Shown: positions 46,888 through 56,040 of the stretch, one piece after another | Numbering within the stretch: position 1 is the stretch's first letter | Layout of the letters: the number at the start of each line of letters is the position of its first letter | Source: Campylobacterales bacterium | Lineage (GTDB): Bacteria; Campylobacterota; Campylobacteria; Campylobacterales; Sulfurimonadaceae | Assembly: GCA_016938175.1 (NCBI GenBank) | Contig: JAFGVE010000037.1 | Coordinates: 1 to 64,000 of the forward strand | Direction: 5' to 3' | DNA length: 64,000 bases | The notes under the pieces: model-generated | Told to the model about the DNA's origin: nothing | Seen by the model: the letters and a program-made list of their open reading frames with translations, nothing else | Databases searched by the model: none | Position numbers and translations under genes: made by a program

Positions 46888-49377
46888 TTACACCCTTTCA
46901 ACTGAAGCTGTAGCAAATCTATAACCATTTGTTAAAGCCTCTGAATTTAGATTTGCATCAAATGTAGGAAGTACTACAATATTTCCTGCAATTTTATTAT
47001 CACTAACGATATTTGCAGTTACTTCTCCATTTGCTGTTTTTACTTTAACACTATCTCCAGCATTAAAGTCAGAACTCGCAAGTGACTCCTCGCTCATATA
47101 TATGCCGCTCTCTTCATCAAGATATGCTGTTTTATATGTAAATGGCGTAAATTGCCTTACTGGATTTGCAAGATAGATAACTGTACCATCTAAAACTGCA
47201 CTTTCATCAATTTTTGTAACACTTTCGTCTGAACTTACCGTAACATTTTGTGCTTCAAGTTCATATCCACGAACTTCTTCACCTGCATTTGTATAATAAT
47301 CAGGAAGGTCATCAAAACGTACAGATTTAAAACCTGCTTTTGCACCGAGTTGTGGCGTGTAATCTATTGTATACTCAGCACTTAACCCTAGTTCATTTGC
47401 AATATCATTGAGTGTATAACCACCATAACTAAGAGCAGCATTTGTTGGATTTACACGTTTATTAATTGAAGTAAGAGTTCCCTCTTGTTGATTAATTGCT
47501 GGCATATCTAAGTCACCATCACCTAAAGCTGAGAGAGTAAAATCAGCTTTAGTGTTATATCCAACTGTATAGCTTCCAGCTTCAGCAGAAAGTTCATTAA
47601 TAAGCGCTACACCAAGAGTATTTGTAAGTGTAGGAATCATTACTACTTTAAACTCTGAGTACTTCTCAAACAGTGCCACAAGACGAGCTAAATTTCTAGC
47701 ATTTGGATGTTTATACATGTCTGGACCCACAATCAGTGAAAATGAGTCTTTTTTCTTCATGATTTTGTCAAAATCTTCTGCAAAACTATCAGAAGCTCCA
47801 AGCATCTCTAGAAGTCTATTTGTATCAACTTCTACCTCTTTGCTTACAGTCTTACTAACCATTTTTGACTTTTCTACTTCTACTTCTCTCTCTTCGCCTG
47901 TATCTGGATCCATCTCTTTTTCAAGAGTAATTTCAACTACTTTTTCTTTTACAGTCTCTTCAACTGTAATAGTTTCAATAGTATGGAATCCTGCTAAATA
48001 TTCAACAATCTCATTTGGCAGTTTAGATTTATCTGCAAACAAATCTAATAATAAATACATAACAGTCTCTTCTTGGAGTGGCTGATGATTCATTGTAATG
48101 AGATTTTTACTCATTTCGCTTACAACAGGGTCAGCTACTGGGTGAAAATAAATTCCTCCACCTTTATTTACTGTGAGTGAATTATTCAATGCATATCTTG
48201 CATTTGGATTGTCACTTTTAATTGCAGTACCTACACTCACAATAAAATTAGTGTTTGCAACATCTTTTAAGTTTGTAGAGTAAAGTGAAGATCCACTTAT
48301 TTCAGAATAATCTTTTAGAAATGTTTGAAATGAGCGTGCATCTTCATTTACAAGTTTGTATCCAAATTTCTCTCTTAACTTATCTAAAATTAGAGCCTCT
48401 TCATTCGTAATTGTTGATGTAAATTTAATTGTATCGGCTTTTTTAAACGCTTCAACAGCTTTAGCGAAGGCAACTTCATCTTTTGTAACATCTGCATTTT
48501 CATAATCAAAACCATAACGCCCAGCACCACAAAGTGATACATAGTTCCACTCATTTGTTACACGATAGATTTTGTCGTTTGGATTATCAATACTCGTATG
48601 TTTTATATCATAAGATATTTGACAACCTGCCGAACAGTGTCCACATGTAGCTGGAACTTTTGAAAGTTCCCATGCATTTGATTTATACATAAACTCAGTG
48701 TCTACAAGAGCACCAACTGGACATACAGCAGCACATTCACCACAAGAAGTACAATCAAGAACATCTGTACCGTTTGTAAGACCAATAACGGACTTATTAA
48801 GCTTATTCCACATTGCATATGCATCTTTTGGCATCTCTTCTTTAAATACCGCATCAATTGAATCAGACCCACGAGCAATTGTTTTTAACGAGTTATCTCC
48901 AATCATATCTTTACATGCAGTAACACAACGTTCACAAACAATACAAAGACCCGGATCGTAATGTAGGTGGCCCCAATCATGAGAACTTCTATCTACATCT
49001 CTAATAGAATAACTTTGTGAATCAACTTCCATCTCTAATGTATAGTTTTGAAGTTCACACTCACCAGACTGATCACAAACACCACACTGTAATGGATGGT
49101 TTACATCATAAACTTCCATAATTGCGCGACGCTCTTTCTCAATTGTTTCCGTAGTCGTTACAATGCTCATCCCATCTTTTGCTTTTGCATTACAAGCATA
49201 AACCTGTTTACCGTCTGCTTCAACTAAACAGATACGGCATGCAAGAGTTGGACTACATCTTGTAAGGTAACAGATTGCAGGTATGAATATATCATTCGCA
49301 CGTGCAGCGTTGAGTATAAACTCACCCTCTTCTGTAACTATATCTTTCCCGTCTATATTTATATTTACTTTACTCAT
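46888..49377 (-). CDS. nuoG: NADH-quinone oxidoreductase subunit G
   Basis: NuoG carries Fe-S clusters of the peripheral arm. The 829-aa product has the 2Fe-2S domain (CYLTRCSPTLACRICLVEADG, about 36-56), the N5-type HPLQCGVCDQSGEC near 95-108, and 4Fe-4S motifs CIVCERCVTAC and CTSCGECAAVCP. The N7-type CGHCSAGC lies near 245, followed by a molybdopterin-oxidoreductase-like part. Residues about 464-519 are an unusual Lys/Glu/Val-rich insertion. The next gene upstream in transcription is a paralogue of the part from about 240 onward. Confidence 0.95.
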   Translation of the reverse strand: MSKVNINIDGKDIVTEEGEFILNAARANDIFIPAICYLTRCSPTLACRICLVEADGKQVYACNAKAKDGMSIVTTTETIEKERRAIMEVYDVNHPLQCGVCDQSGECELQNYTLEMEVDSQSYSIRDVDRSSHDWGHLHYDPGLCIVCERCVTACKDMIGDNSLKTIARGSDSIDAVFKEEMPKDAYAMWNKLNKSVIGLTNGTDVLDCTSCGECAAVCPVGALVDTEFMYKSNAWELSKVPATCGHCSAGCQISYDIKHTSIDNPNDKIYRVTNEWNYVSLCGAGRYGFDYENADVTKDEVAFAKAVEAFKKADTIKFTSTITNEEALILDKLREKFGYKLVNEDARSFQTFLKDYSEISGSSLYSTNLKDVANTNFIVSVGTAIKSDNPNARYALNNSLTVNKGGGIYFHPVADPVVSEMSKNLITMNHQPLQEETVMYLLLDLFADKSKLPNEIVEYLAGFHTIETITVEETVKEKVVEITLEKEMDPDTGEEREVEVEKSKMVSKTVSKEVEVDTNRLLEMLGASDSFAEDFDKIMKKKDSFSLIVGPDMYKHPNARNLARLVALFEKYSEFKVVMIPTLTNTLGVALINELSAEAGSYTVGYNTKADFTLSALGDGDLDMPAINQQEGTLTSINKRVNPTNAALSYGGYTLNDIANELGLSAEYTIDYTPQLGAKAGFKSVRFDDLPDYYTNAGEEVRGYELEAQNVTVSSDESVTKIDESAVLDGTVIYLANPVRQFTPFTYKTAYLDEESGIYMSEESLASSDFNAGDSVKVKTANGEVTANIVSDNKIAGNIVVLPTFDANLNSEALTNGYRFATASVERV

Positions 49378-50913
49378 TTAGCTTACTCTCACTATTTTAG
49401 ATTTTAAAAATTTATAAATACCACCATCTGTATTCATATCAAATGTAGGGTTTAGAGCTATTGTCCCTTTGAGTGTTTCATCAAGTTCAAAAACTCTACG
49501 TATTACTGATTTCCCAACATTAATATCTACAGTATCGCCATTTGCTACTTTTGCAGCAAGTGCAAATTGTGCAGAACCTCTTAAGCTTCTATTGTTCTGC
49601 AGTGCAGACACCTTGTTTGTACAAATATTAAACTGACCTTCTGGATTGGAAGCATAAATTATGGTCCCGTTATACTCCGGTAAATCATCAACATCTTCTA
49701 ATTCTAAAGAGCTATCCATATTCGTTACACTTTGAAGAGTCAATTCTTCAGTACTCTTTGTACTCTCTACACTTAAACCTAGAGCCAAGGCAATATCTCT
49801 GAGTGAGTACCCCTCATAGTTATATATTGCATTAAGTTTTACAACTTTATTTTCAACTGTAATAACAGTTCCATTGAGCTGTGTCAGTGCAGGGAGTGAA
49901 AAATCAGCTTCTTTACAACAAGAAGAAAGGAAAAATCCACCTTGTGTGTTGTACCCAATAACATCATCTTCACCTTCATCGGTATCTAAGGTTACAATCT
50001 TTGAAACACCCAAAGTATTAATCTGAGACGCTTCTACAAAAAGTGTAATTTTTTTATATTGTGCAATCTTAGCGATAAGCTTTGCAATATTTATCGCTCT
50101 TGGATGTGCAAAAAGATCACTTCCTAGCACAAGAACAATTTTATTTGCATTTGATAAGAGATTACTCATATCATTAAGCTCATCATCACCAACATTTGAC
50201 TCAGCTTCCAAATAACCTGTATCAAGTTCTTCAAAATATTCTCTATCAGCCTCACTCAGCTCACTATTTTGTAACAGTTCACTTGCTAAAAGTGCAACTA
50301 CACCCTCTTCCGTTCCTGCTTCATATTTCATAAATTGTGCAAAAACAGAACTCATAACTGCATCTTCTATAGGATGTGCATAAACAGCTTTCGCATCATA
50401 ATTCTCTACTGCATTACTTATTGCAAATGCAAGTGCGGGGTTTTCATTACGAATACGACCGCCAAGTACAATAATTCCATCAGCATTTGCAACATCATCC
50501 AATGACGCTCTTTTGTCATACACTCCAAGCTGCTCATTAAAAACGCTAAAAACTCTTGCCTCTTCATTGTAAAGCTTTACGCCATATTGTTCTTTAATTT
50601 GTGCCAAAATGAAAAGTTCTTCATTTGTAATCATAGAATTAAAACGAATTGCTGTAGCATTTTTGAATACATCAACTAGGTTTTCTAAAAAACTATCTGA
50701 CTGTTTACTTGTATTAGCAAATGCAAAACCATGTAAACCAGCCTCACAACTAGCTGCATATGCACGCAGGTTCCTTACCTCAAATGATGAAACAGAAGAA
50801 TCTGACAATATGCTTTTATACTCTAAAGGACACCCTGCAGAACAGTGCACACAAGTAGAGAGTATGATTTCTTCGCTCACTGCACTTGCTCCAAGAATTT
50901 CCTTTGTATTCAC
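49378..50913 (-). CDS. NuoG-like C-terminal paralogue in the NuoF slot of complex I
   Basis: The 511-aa protein aligns by eye with the C-terminal part of the adjacent NuoG. STCVHCSAGCPLEYK matches ATCGHCSAGCQISYD, CEAGLHGF matches CGAGRYGF, and AIRFNSMITNEELFILAQIKEQYGVKLYNEEARVF matches TIKFTSTITNEEALILDKLREKFGYKLVNEDARSF. It has a single N7-like CxxCxxxC plus a later cysteine, no ferredoxin domains, no FMN or NADH site of NuoF, and lacks NuoG's charged insertion. It occupies the position of nuoF in the operon, between the 74-aa subunit and nuoG. It is probably a structural or electron-relay subunit. Confidence 0.9.
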   Translation of the reverse strand: MNTKEILGASAVSEEIILSTCVHCSAGCPLEYKSILSDSSVSSFEVRNLRAYAASCEAGLHGFAFANTSKQSDSFLENLVDVFKNATAIRFNSMITNEELFILAQIKEQYGVKLYNEEARVFSVFNEQLGVYDKRASLDDVANADGIIVLGGRIRNENPALAFAISNAVENYDAKAVYAHPIEDAVMSSVFAQFMKYEAGTEEGVVALLASELLQNSELSEADREYFEELDTGYLEAESNVGDDELNDMSNLLSNANKIVLVLGSDLFAHPRAINIAKLIAKIAQYKKITLFVEASQINTLGVSKIVTLDTDEGEDDVIGYNTQGGFFLSSCCKEADFSLPALTQLNGTVITVENKVVKLNAIYNYEGYSLRDIALALGLSVESTKSTEELTLQSVTNMDSSLELEDVDDLPEYNGTIIYASNPEGQFNICTNKVSALQNNRSLRGSAQFALAAKVANGDTVDINVGKSVIRRVFELDETLKGTIALNPTFDMNTDGGIYKFLKSKIVRVS

Positions 50914-50922
50914 ACTATAGTC

Positions 50923-51147
50923 CTAGTCTTTCTTTGCAACGACAGTCCAATCAACTTCGTTAAACTTTAAAGAGTTGAGGAGTTCATATCCCGCTTCTCT
51001 TACAATATCTGCACTTTGTTGTACAGAAGAAAAATCTCCGATCTCAAATAAAAAGATGGCAACTTCACCAGCTTTATGTGTTGCTAAAAGCTCTTTCATA
51101 CGTGGCTCAAAGTTCTCTTTAAGGTGTCTTAAATCATATCTTTTCAT
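50923..51147 (-). CDS. Small complex I-associated protein in the NuoE slot
   Basis: This 74-aa protein ([74 protein letters not shown]) has the position of nuoE, between nuoD and the NuoG-like gene. It lacks the 2Fe-2S cysteines of NuoE. It looks like the Cj1575c/HP1264 type of small subunit known in Campylobacterota complex I (from memory). It starts at the nuoD stop, so it is translated with nuoD. Its exact role is not shown. Confidence 0.85.
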   Translation of the reverse strand: MKRYDLRHLKENFEPRMKELLATHKAGEVAIFLFEIGDFSSVQQSADIVREAGYELLNSLKFNEVDWTVVAKKD

Positions 51148-52388
51148 TATCTATCTACCTCACCAAATACAATATTCGTTGTTCCTATAATAGAAACAAC
51201 ATCCGGAATATAGTGCCCAGGAAGAAGATCAGTTAAGATACCGGTATGCCAAAACGACGGTGCACGAAGTTTCAGTCTATATGGATATGGTCCACCTTGA
51301 GAGTTAATATAGTATCCAAGCTCACCTTTTGGTGATTCTGTTGCGATATATACCTCACCTACTGGCGGTCTCATACCTTGAGTTACAAGAACAAAGTGCT
51401 GCATAAGTGAATAGTTCTGCGTCATAATATCTAGTTTAGGAGCAGAAATATACTTTGGTGCGTGTGCCATAAGCTCTGTTTGATTATTTTTAACAGTCTC
51501 TTCGTACATATCTATTGTTTGATAAAGAATCTTTGCTGACTCTCTCATCTCTTCCATATAGATACGATAACGAGCAAAATTATCACCTTTATCAGAGTAA
51601 GGAACATTGAACTCTACTTCATCATAAAGCTCATACGGTTCTTCTTTACGAATATCCCAAGCTACTCCTGAAGCTCTAAGCATTGGACCTGTACATCCCC
51701 AAGAGAGTGCCATTTCAGTTGAAATTGTTCCAACTTCTTCCATTCTCATAAGCCAAATACGGTTAGAGTCTAAAAGGTCCTCATAGTCTTTGATGTTTTG
51801 CGGTAACTTATCTAAAAAAGTTCTCAGTTGTGCAATAAAATCATTTTGAATATCAAGTGGAACACCACCAATACGGATTGCTGCATGGGTTAAACGTGCT
51901 CCACAGTACCCTTCAATAATATCCATTAAATATTCTCTTTCACGGAAAGCAAAAAGGAATATAGTCATAGCCCCAATATCAAGAGCAGTTGTTGCTAACC
52001 AGAAAAGGTGAGACATTAAACGGTTAATCTCTAAAAGCATCATACGAATAACTTTCGCACGACGAGGAACTTCTAAACCAATTAATTTTTCGACTGCCAA
52101 AGCAAAACCATAGTTATTTGACGATGATGCAATGTAATCCATACGGTCAGTTGTTGGCATAAATTCATTGTAAATCATGTTTTCAGCCATCTTCTCCATA
52201 CCACGGTGTAGATAACCAACATCTGGATGGGCTTTTACAATTTGCTCTTGTTGCATATGAAGCATAAGACGAAGTTGTCCGTGTGCTGATGGGTGTTGAG
52301 GACCAAAGTTAAGAATAACTTCACTGTCATTTCTATCGAAAGTGATGTTCTCAAAAAATGGTGTTAATCTATTTTTTACCTGTGCCAT
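51147..52388 (-). CDS. nuoD: NADH-quinone oxidoreductase subunit D
   Basis: NuoD is the 49-kDa subunit that, with NuoB and NuoH, forms the quinone pocket. The 413-aa product has [16 protein letters not shown] near 28, [18 protein letters not shown] near 54, and the [21 protein letters not shown] stretch. The C-terminal [25 protein letters not shown] is the normal ending. It lies 11 bases after nuoC. Confidence 0.97.
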   Translation of the reverse strand: MAQVKNRLTPFFENITFDRNDSEVILNFGPQHPSAHGQLRLMLHMQQEQIVKAHPDVGYLHRGMEKMAENMIYNEFMPTTDRMDYIASSSNNYGFALAVEKLIGLEVPRRAKVIRMMLLEINRLMSHLFWLATTALDIGAMTIFLFAFREREYLMDIIEGYCGARLTHAAIRIGGVPLDIQNDFIAQLRTFLDKLPQNIKDYEDLLDSNRIWLMRMEEVGTISTEMALSWGCTGPMLRASGVAWDIRKEEPYELYDEVEFNVPYSDKGDNFARYRIYMEEMRESAKILYQTIDMYEETVKNNQTELMAHAPKYISAPKLDIMTQNYSLMQHFVLVTQGMRPPVGEVYIATESPKGELGYYINSQGGPYPYRLKLRAPSFWHTGILTDLLPGHYIPDVVSIIGTTNIVFGEVDR

Positions 52389-52399
52389 ATCTTTTCCAC

Positions 52400-53206
52400 C
52401 TATCTTTGAGGATCATCAACAATTTTTGATGACTCTTTATCGAATTTTTTAATTAAGAACACACCGCCCTCTTCTTGATAAGGGTTAGGATTTTTTGGTT
52501 CATCACCTGTGATTTTAGTTCCTTTTGGAACCTCATATCCAAGACGTGCAAAGCGCTCAGAGTCATATCTATCAACTCTTGACGTATCACGAATTTCAGG
52601 ACCGATAATATCACGTGCTTCTTTACCATAAATTTTATCAACTTCATACCATGCAGCAAACTCATCACCCTCTAAAGGATATGTTTTAAGAAGTGGATGC
52701 CCCTGCCAATCATACGGCATTAAAATACGTTTCATGAATGGATGGTTGTTTGCCACAATTCCAAACATATCATACATTTCACGCTCAGACCAATCAGCAG
52801 AACGGAAAAGTTTTTCAACTGAATCTACAGCCTGTCCATTTTCAATAAAATACTTTACGCGTACACGTTTACGTTTCGTCATTGAAAGCATCTGATAAAA
52901 AATTTCAAAAGTATTATCTTTTGCAAGCCAATCAATAGCAGACATTTCTGTAAGTTGCGTATATTTTAATTCATCACGCATAAACTCTAAAACACCATAA
53001 ATATCTTTTGCATTGATATATACAACAAGTTGTCCAACTTGAAGATATGACTCTTTTACCTCAAATTTTGCACTTATGGCTGCCAAATCTGCTGCAAAAA
53101 CTTCATCAGTCGATACATCTTCTTTTGGAACCTGAGGTGCTACATAATATCTATCCGTGTAATATGACTTTGCCTGAACATTGTCTTTTGGTATATACGG
53201 TCTCAT
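52400..53206 (-). CDS. nuoC: NADH-quinone oxidoreductase subunit C
   Basis: NuoC is the 30-kDa peripheral-arm subunit. The 268-aa product has an N-terminal extension of about 70 residues before the family core. The core is seen as [35 protein letters not shown], then [43 protein letters not shown]. It shares one base with nuoB and lies 11 bases before nuoD. Confidence 0.96.
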   Translation of the reverse strand: MRPYIPKDNVQAKSYYTDRYYVAPQVPKEDVSTDEVFAADLAAISAKFEVKESYLQVGQLVVYINAKDIYGVLEFMRDELKYTQLTEMSAIDWLAKDNTFEIFYQMLSMTKRKRVRVKYFIENGQAVDSVEKLFRSADWSEREMYDMFGIVANNHPFMKRILMPYDWQGHPLLKTYPLEGDEFAAWYEVDKIYGKEARDIIGPEIRDTSRVDRYDSERFARLGYEVPKGTKITGDEPKNPNPYQEEGGVFLIKKFDKESSKIVDDPQR

Positions 53207-53715
53207 TACATTAACCTTTTAGCTTTTTGTGCATTACCAGCTTTGTTTGCACGAATCTTCTTTTGTAGTAACATTACACCGTACTGCAATGTTTCTGGAC
53301 GTGGTGCACACCCTGGAAGATAAAGGTCAACTGGAATAATTCTATCACAACCCTGCACGGTTGAATACGTGTTGAACATTCCACCAGTATTTGCACATGA
53401 ACCCATTGATATAACCCAACGTGGTTCTGTCATCTGATCATACAAACGCTTAATAAACTCAGCATGCTTTTTAGTTAATGTTCCTGCAACTATCATTACA
53501 TCTGCTTGACGTGGTGACGCACGGAAAATTGTTCCATAACGGTCAAAGTCAAATCTTGATGCTCCAGAAGCCATCATCTCGATTCCACAACAAGCAAGAC
53601 CGTAAGTAAGTGCCCAAATTGAATTTGAACGACCCCAGTTAACGATTTTATCTATACTTGTCAATGCAACCGGAAGACCTCCGTCTTGCGTATAGTTTAC
53701 TTTATGTTGTGCCAT
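53206..53715 (-). CDS. nuoB: NADH-quinone oxidoreductase subunit B
   Basis: NuoB carries the last cluster N2 that reduces quinone. The product (about 169 aa) has [22 protein letters not shown] near 40, [32 protein letters not shown] and [14 protein letters not shown], with the N2 cysteines. The track starts at 53736. I prefer the ATG at 53715 because a strong AAAGGAG site lies 8 bases upstream. It then overlaps the nuoA end by 19 bases. Confidence 0.97.
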   Translation of the reverse strand: MAQHKVNYTQDGGLPVALTSIDKIVNWGRSNSIWALTYGLACCGIEMMASGASRFDFDRYGTIFRASPRQADVMIVAGTLTKKHAEFIKRLYDQMTEPRWVISMGSCANTGGMFNTYSTVQGCDRIIPVDLYLPGCAPRPETLQYGVMLLQKKIRANKAGNAQKAKRLM

Positions 53716-54086
53716 TCTAGCGCTCCTTTCTTCCAAGCATATACGAATCCAATTGCTAAGAGAAGAATGAACATTAACATCTCAGCAAACCCGAACCAGC
53801 CCAATAGTTTAAAATCAACTGCCCATGGAAACATAAAAACTATCTCAACATCAAAAAGTAAGAAAAGAAGTGCGAACAGATAAAACTGTGGCGAAATTCT
53901 ATTTGGTTGTTTTGTAACTTCCGGTCCACACTCATAGACTGAAAGCTTTATTTTTTCTGTATCTTTTGCAGCTAAAGCACGACTCGCAAGACGAGCGATA
54001 ACAGTGGTAGCTATAAAAGCACCGAAAGTTATAACAAAGAGTACAAATACCCCAAAATAAGGATTTGAAGTCACTATATGCTCCAT
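53697..54086 (-). CDS. nuoA: NADH-quinone oxidoreductase subunit A
   Basis: NuoA is the three-helix membrane subunit at the quinone end. The 129-aa product has [44 protein letters not shown], with the conserved cysteine-glutamate loop near 52. It is the first gene of the nuo operon and has a TAGG-type ribosome-binding site. The last codons overlap nuoB. Confidence 0.97.
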   Translation of the reverse strand: MEHIVTSNPYFGVFVLFVITFGAFIATTVIARLASRALAAKDTEKIKLSVYECGPEVTKQPNRISPQFYLFALLFLLFDVEIVFMFPWAVDFKLLGWFGFAEMLMFILLLAIGFVYAWKKGALEWHNIK

Positions 54087-54151
54087 ATAACCTACCTTTA
54101 AATTTAAACGTTATTTTTCTATTATTCCTTCTAAGAAAAAACAGCTAATGC

Positions 54152-54157
54152 AATATA
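54152..54157 (-). promoter_or_regulatory. Extended -10 box for the nuo operon
   Basis: TGCTATATT on the minus strand (extended -10 with TATATT) lies about 65 bases before the nuoA ATG. It is in the 209-base gap between the AAA ATPase end and nuoA, which otherwise holds nothing I recognise. A -35 box is not obvious. Confidence 0.45.
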
Positions 54158-54295
54158 GCAAAAAGAGTATTAAAAATTTATTTTATGGGAAAGGAACTCA
54201 AATGCCATGTCACTTATTGCAACACAGCTCTTTTAAAGTCCCAAAATGTGTGTAGAATTGTAATACTTTAAAAATTGCATAAAAACATAATTTAA

Positions 54296-56032
54296 CTATT
54301 TTGTTAAGAAACCTACAGATTTCTCACTATCAAAATTGGCATCTTTTTCTCTATTGATTTCATCAATAAAATCTTGCAGATAAAATACAGGTTCATCTCG
54401 CACAGCAACTTTATATGCTGTGTTTTTTACTATAAGATTTATCTGTCCTCCGGTAAGAGAATAACTTGCAAGCTCTTTTATACTAAACGCTTTCTCATAA
54501 GAAGCACTTTTTGGAAGCATTTTTCCCCAAAGAATTTCACGCTGTGCCAAATCTGGTTTTTTAAATTCTATTTTATAGTCAAAGCGACGTGAAAATGCTT
54601 TATCAATATTTTCCAAAAGGTTTGTTGTTGCAATCAACATTCCCCTAAACTTTTCAATTTGCTCTAAAAAGATATTTTGCATTTGATTATGCATCTGATC
54701 TGAACCAGTAATATTTCCACTGCTTCTAGCACCCAAAAACTGGTCTGCTTCATTAAGAAGTAAGATTGGTTCTGTCTTTGTTTTAGCACTTAAGTCATAA
54801 AATGTATCAAATATTTTACGAACATTTTTTTCACTTTCACCAACATACATAGATAAAATTTTTGAACAATCAAAAGCAAGCACCTGACGTTTTAAAGATT
54901 TAGCGAGAGAATAGGCAGTCATTGTTTTTCCTGTCCCAGCAGCACCATAAAATATAATGCGTGCATCTATGCCACTTTTTTTATCTTTTATACCCCATTC
55001 AACAAGACGTGATGAAACTTTTTTATCAACCTGTTTCATTAAATTTTCGAGTGTCTCCTGTGTATGTTTATTGAGTACAACATCATCCAATGAAGTATCA
55101 CTCTCTATAAGCTCAAATATATCCTGTTCTTCAATTAGCGCGCCTAACTTTAAGCGTGTCACTTTTTTGCTTTTATGAGGGTGAATAATACTTTGTAATA
55201 CCTCATCAACAATATAAAAAGCCCGAGATATTCCACCAAAAGGATTTAACATCTCTTCATAATCAATAATGCCATTACTTAAAAGATTTGACCCTTCTTC
55301 CAGTAAAGAACGGTTCTTAATACGCTCGTACTCATCCAAAGAAATTAAGTCTATTAATGCATTCATTTCACGTAAAGAGGCATCACTAGAGCTATACTCT
55401 TCTCTGAGTAAAGCTATAAAAATAACTTGTTCATAGTTACTCATCTTTTTTTGTTTAAAAAATTTATCTAGGACAAGGTTCTCCGATGTCTGTTCAACTC
55501 TCTCTTGTATACGTTTTTCAAGATGTTTTAACTTGTTCTGTACTCTGTCAATTCCTAAAGAGTGCTCATGAACATTCTGACGAATGAGACTCATTTTTTG
55601 ATAAAGCTCTATTCTAAAAAACTGATCTTGTAAATATTCTAAATGATCAGCGTAAGGTTTTATCTCAGGTAAATCAGATTCTAAAGTGCCTTCTTGAAGG
55701 AGTCTTAAAAAAGATGGTGTTAACCCAACGGCAGTATTCAATAACTCTAATGGAGTTACTTCTGAAATTTTCATCGGGGTAAAACTTTGTTGATGTAGCC
55801 AACCAAGTTCTAAAAGATTTTTCAACTCTTTTAAGTGGTCTAAATACTCATAGTTATCACTTGGATAGAGGTCATGAAGCATATCTAAGACAAGAATATC
55901 ATCTTCGCCTTGCATATATTTTTTCGTAATGTATTGAAGCATCATAGCTTCAACTACATCACATTTGAGATGTATAAATATCTCAGAATTCTCAAGCTCA
56001 GTTGTTGAGAGAAAGTTTACTAAAGTTTTCAA
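54296..56032 (-). CDS. AAA-family ATPase, unknown role
   Basis: The 578-aa protein has an N-terminal helical region (about 1-340) without a recognised domain, and a C-terminal AAA module of the VPS4/FtsH-like type. Walker A is FYGAAGTGKTMTAYSLAK near 360. Walker B reads PILLLNEADQFLGAR, with asparagine in place of the usual aspartate. The sensor and arginine-finger region is IATTNLLENIDKAFSRRFDYKIEF. There is no membrane segment. The start is a TTG with an AAGGAAAG site. Such ATPases remodel proteins, but the substrate is unknown. Confidence 0.85.
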   Translation of the reverse strand: MKTLVNFLSTTELENSEIFIHLKCDVVEAMMLQYITKKYMQGEDDILVLDMLHDLYPSDNYEYLDHLKELKNLLELGWLHQQSFTPMKISEVTPLELLNTAVGLTPSFLRLLQEGTLESDLPEIKPYADHLEYLQDQFFRIELYQKMSLIRQNVHEHSLGIDRVQNKLKHLEKRIQERVEQTSENLVLDKFFKQKKMSNYEQVIFIALLREEYSSSDASLREMNALIDLISLDEYERIKNRSLLEEGSNLLSNGIIDYEEMLNPFGGISRAFYIVDEVLQSIIHPHKSKKVTRLKLGALIEEQDIFELIESDTSLDDVVLNKHTQETLENLMKQVDKKVSSRLVEWGIKDKKSGIDARIIFYGAAGTGKTMTAYSLAKSLKRQVLAFDCSKILSMYVGESEKNVRKIFDTFYDLSAKTKTEPILLLNEADQFLGARSSGNITGSDQMHNQMQNIFLEQIEKFRGMLIATTNLLENIDKAFSRRFDYKIEFKKPDLAQREILWGKMLPKSASYEKAFSIKELASYSLTGGQINLIVKNTAYKVAVRDEPVFYLQDFIDEINREKDANFDSEKSVGFLTK

Positions 56033-56040
56033 GTCTTTCC

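Noticed and set aside
47717-48085. Plus-strand ORF of 122 aa inside nuoG
   Set aside because: Its Ser/Thr-rich sequence is the reverse complement of the repeated charged insertion of NuoG and is a shadow.
49378-50913. NuoF, based on its place in the operon
   Set aside because: It has no FMN/NADH-binding glycine motifs and no NuoF 4Fe-4S motif. Its sequence matches NuoG.
54180-54215. Sigma-54-like TGGCAT sequence upstream of nuoA
   Set aside because: The required GC at the -12 element with correct spacing is not there, so I do not call a sigma-54 promoter.
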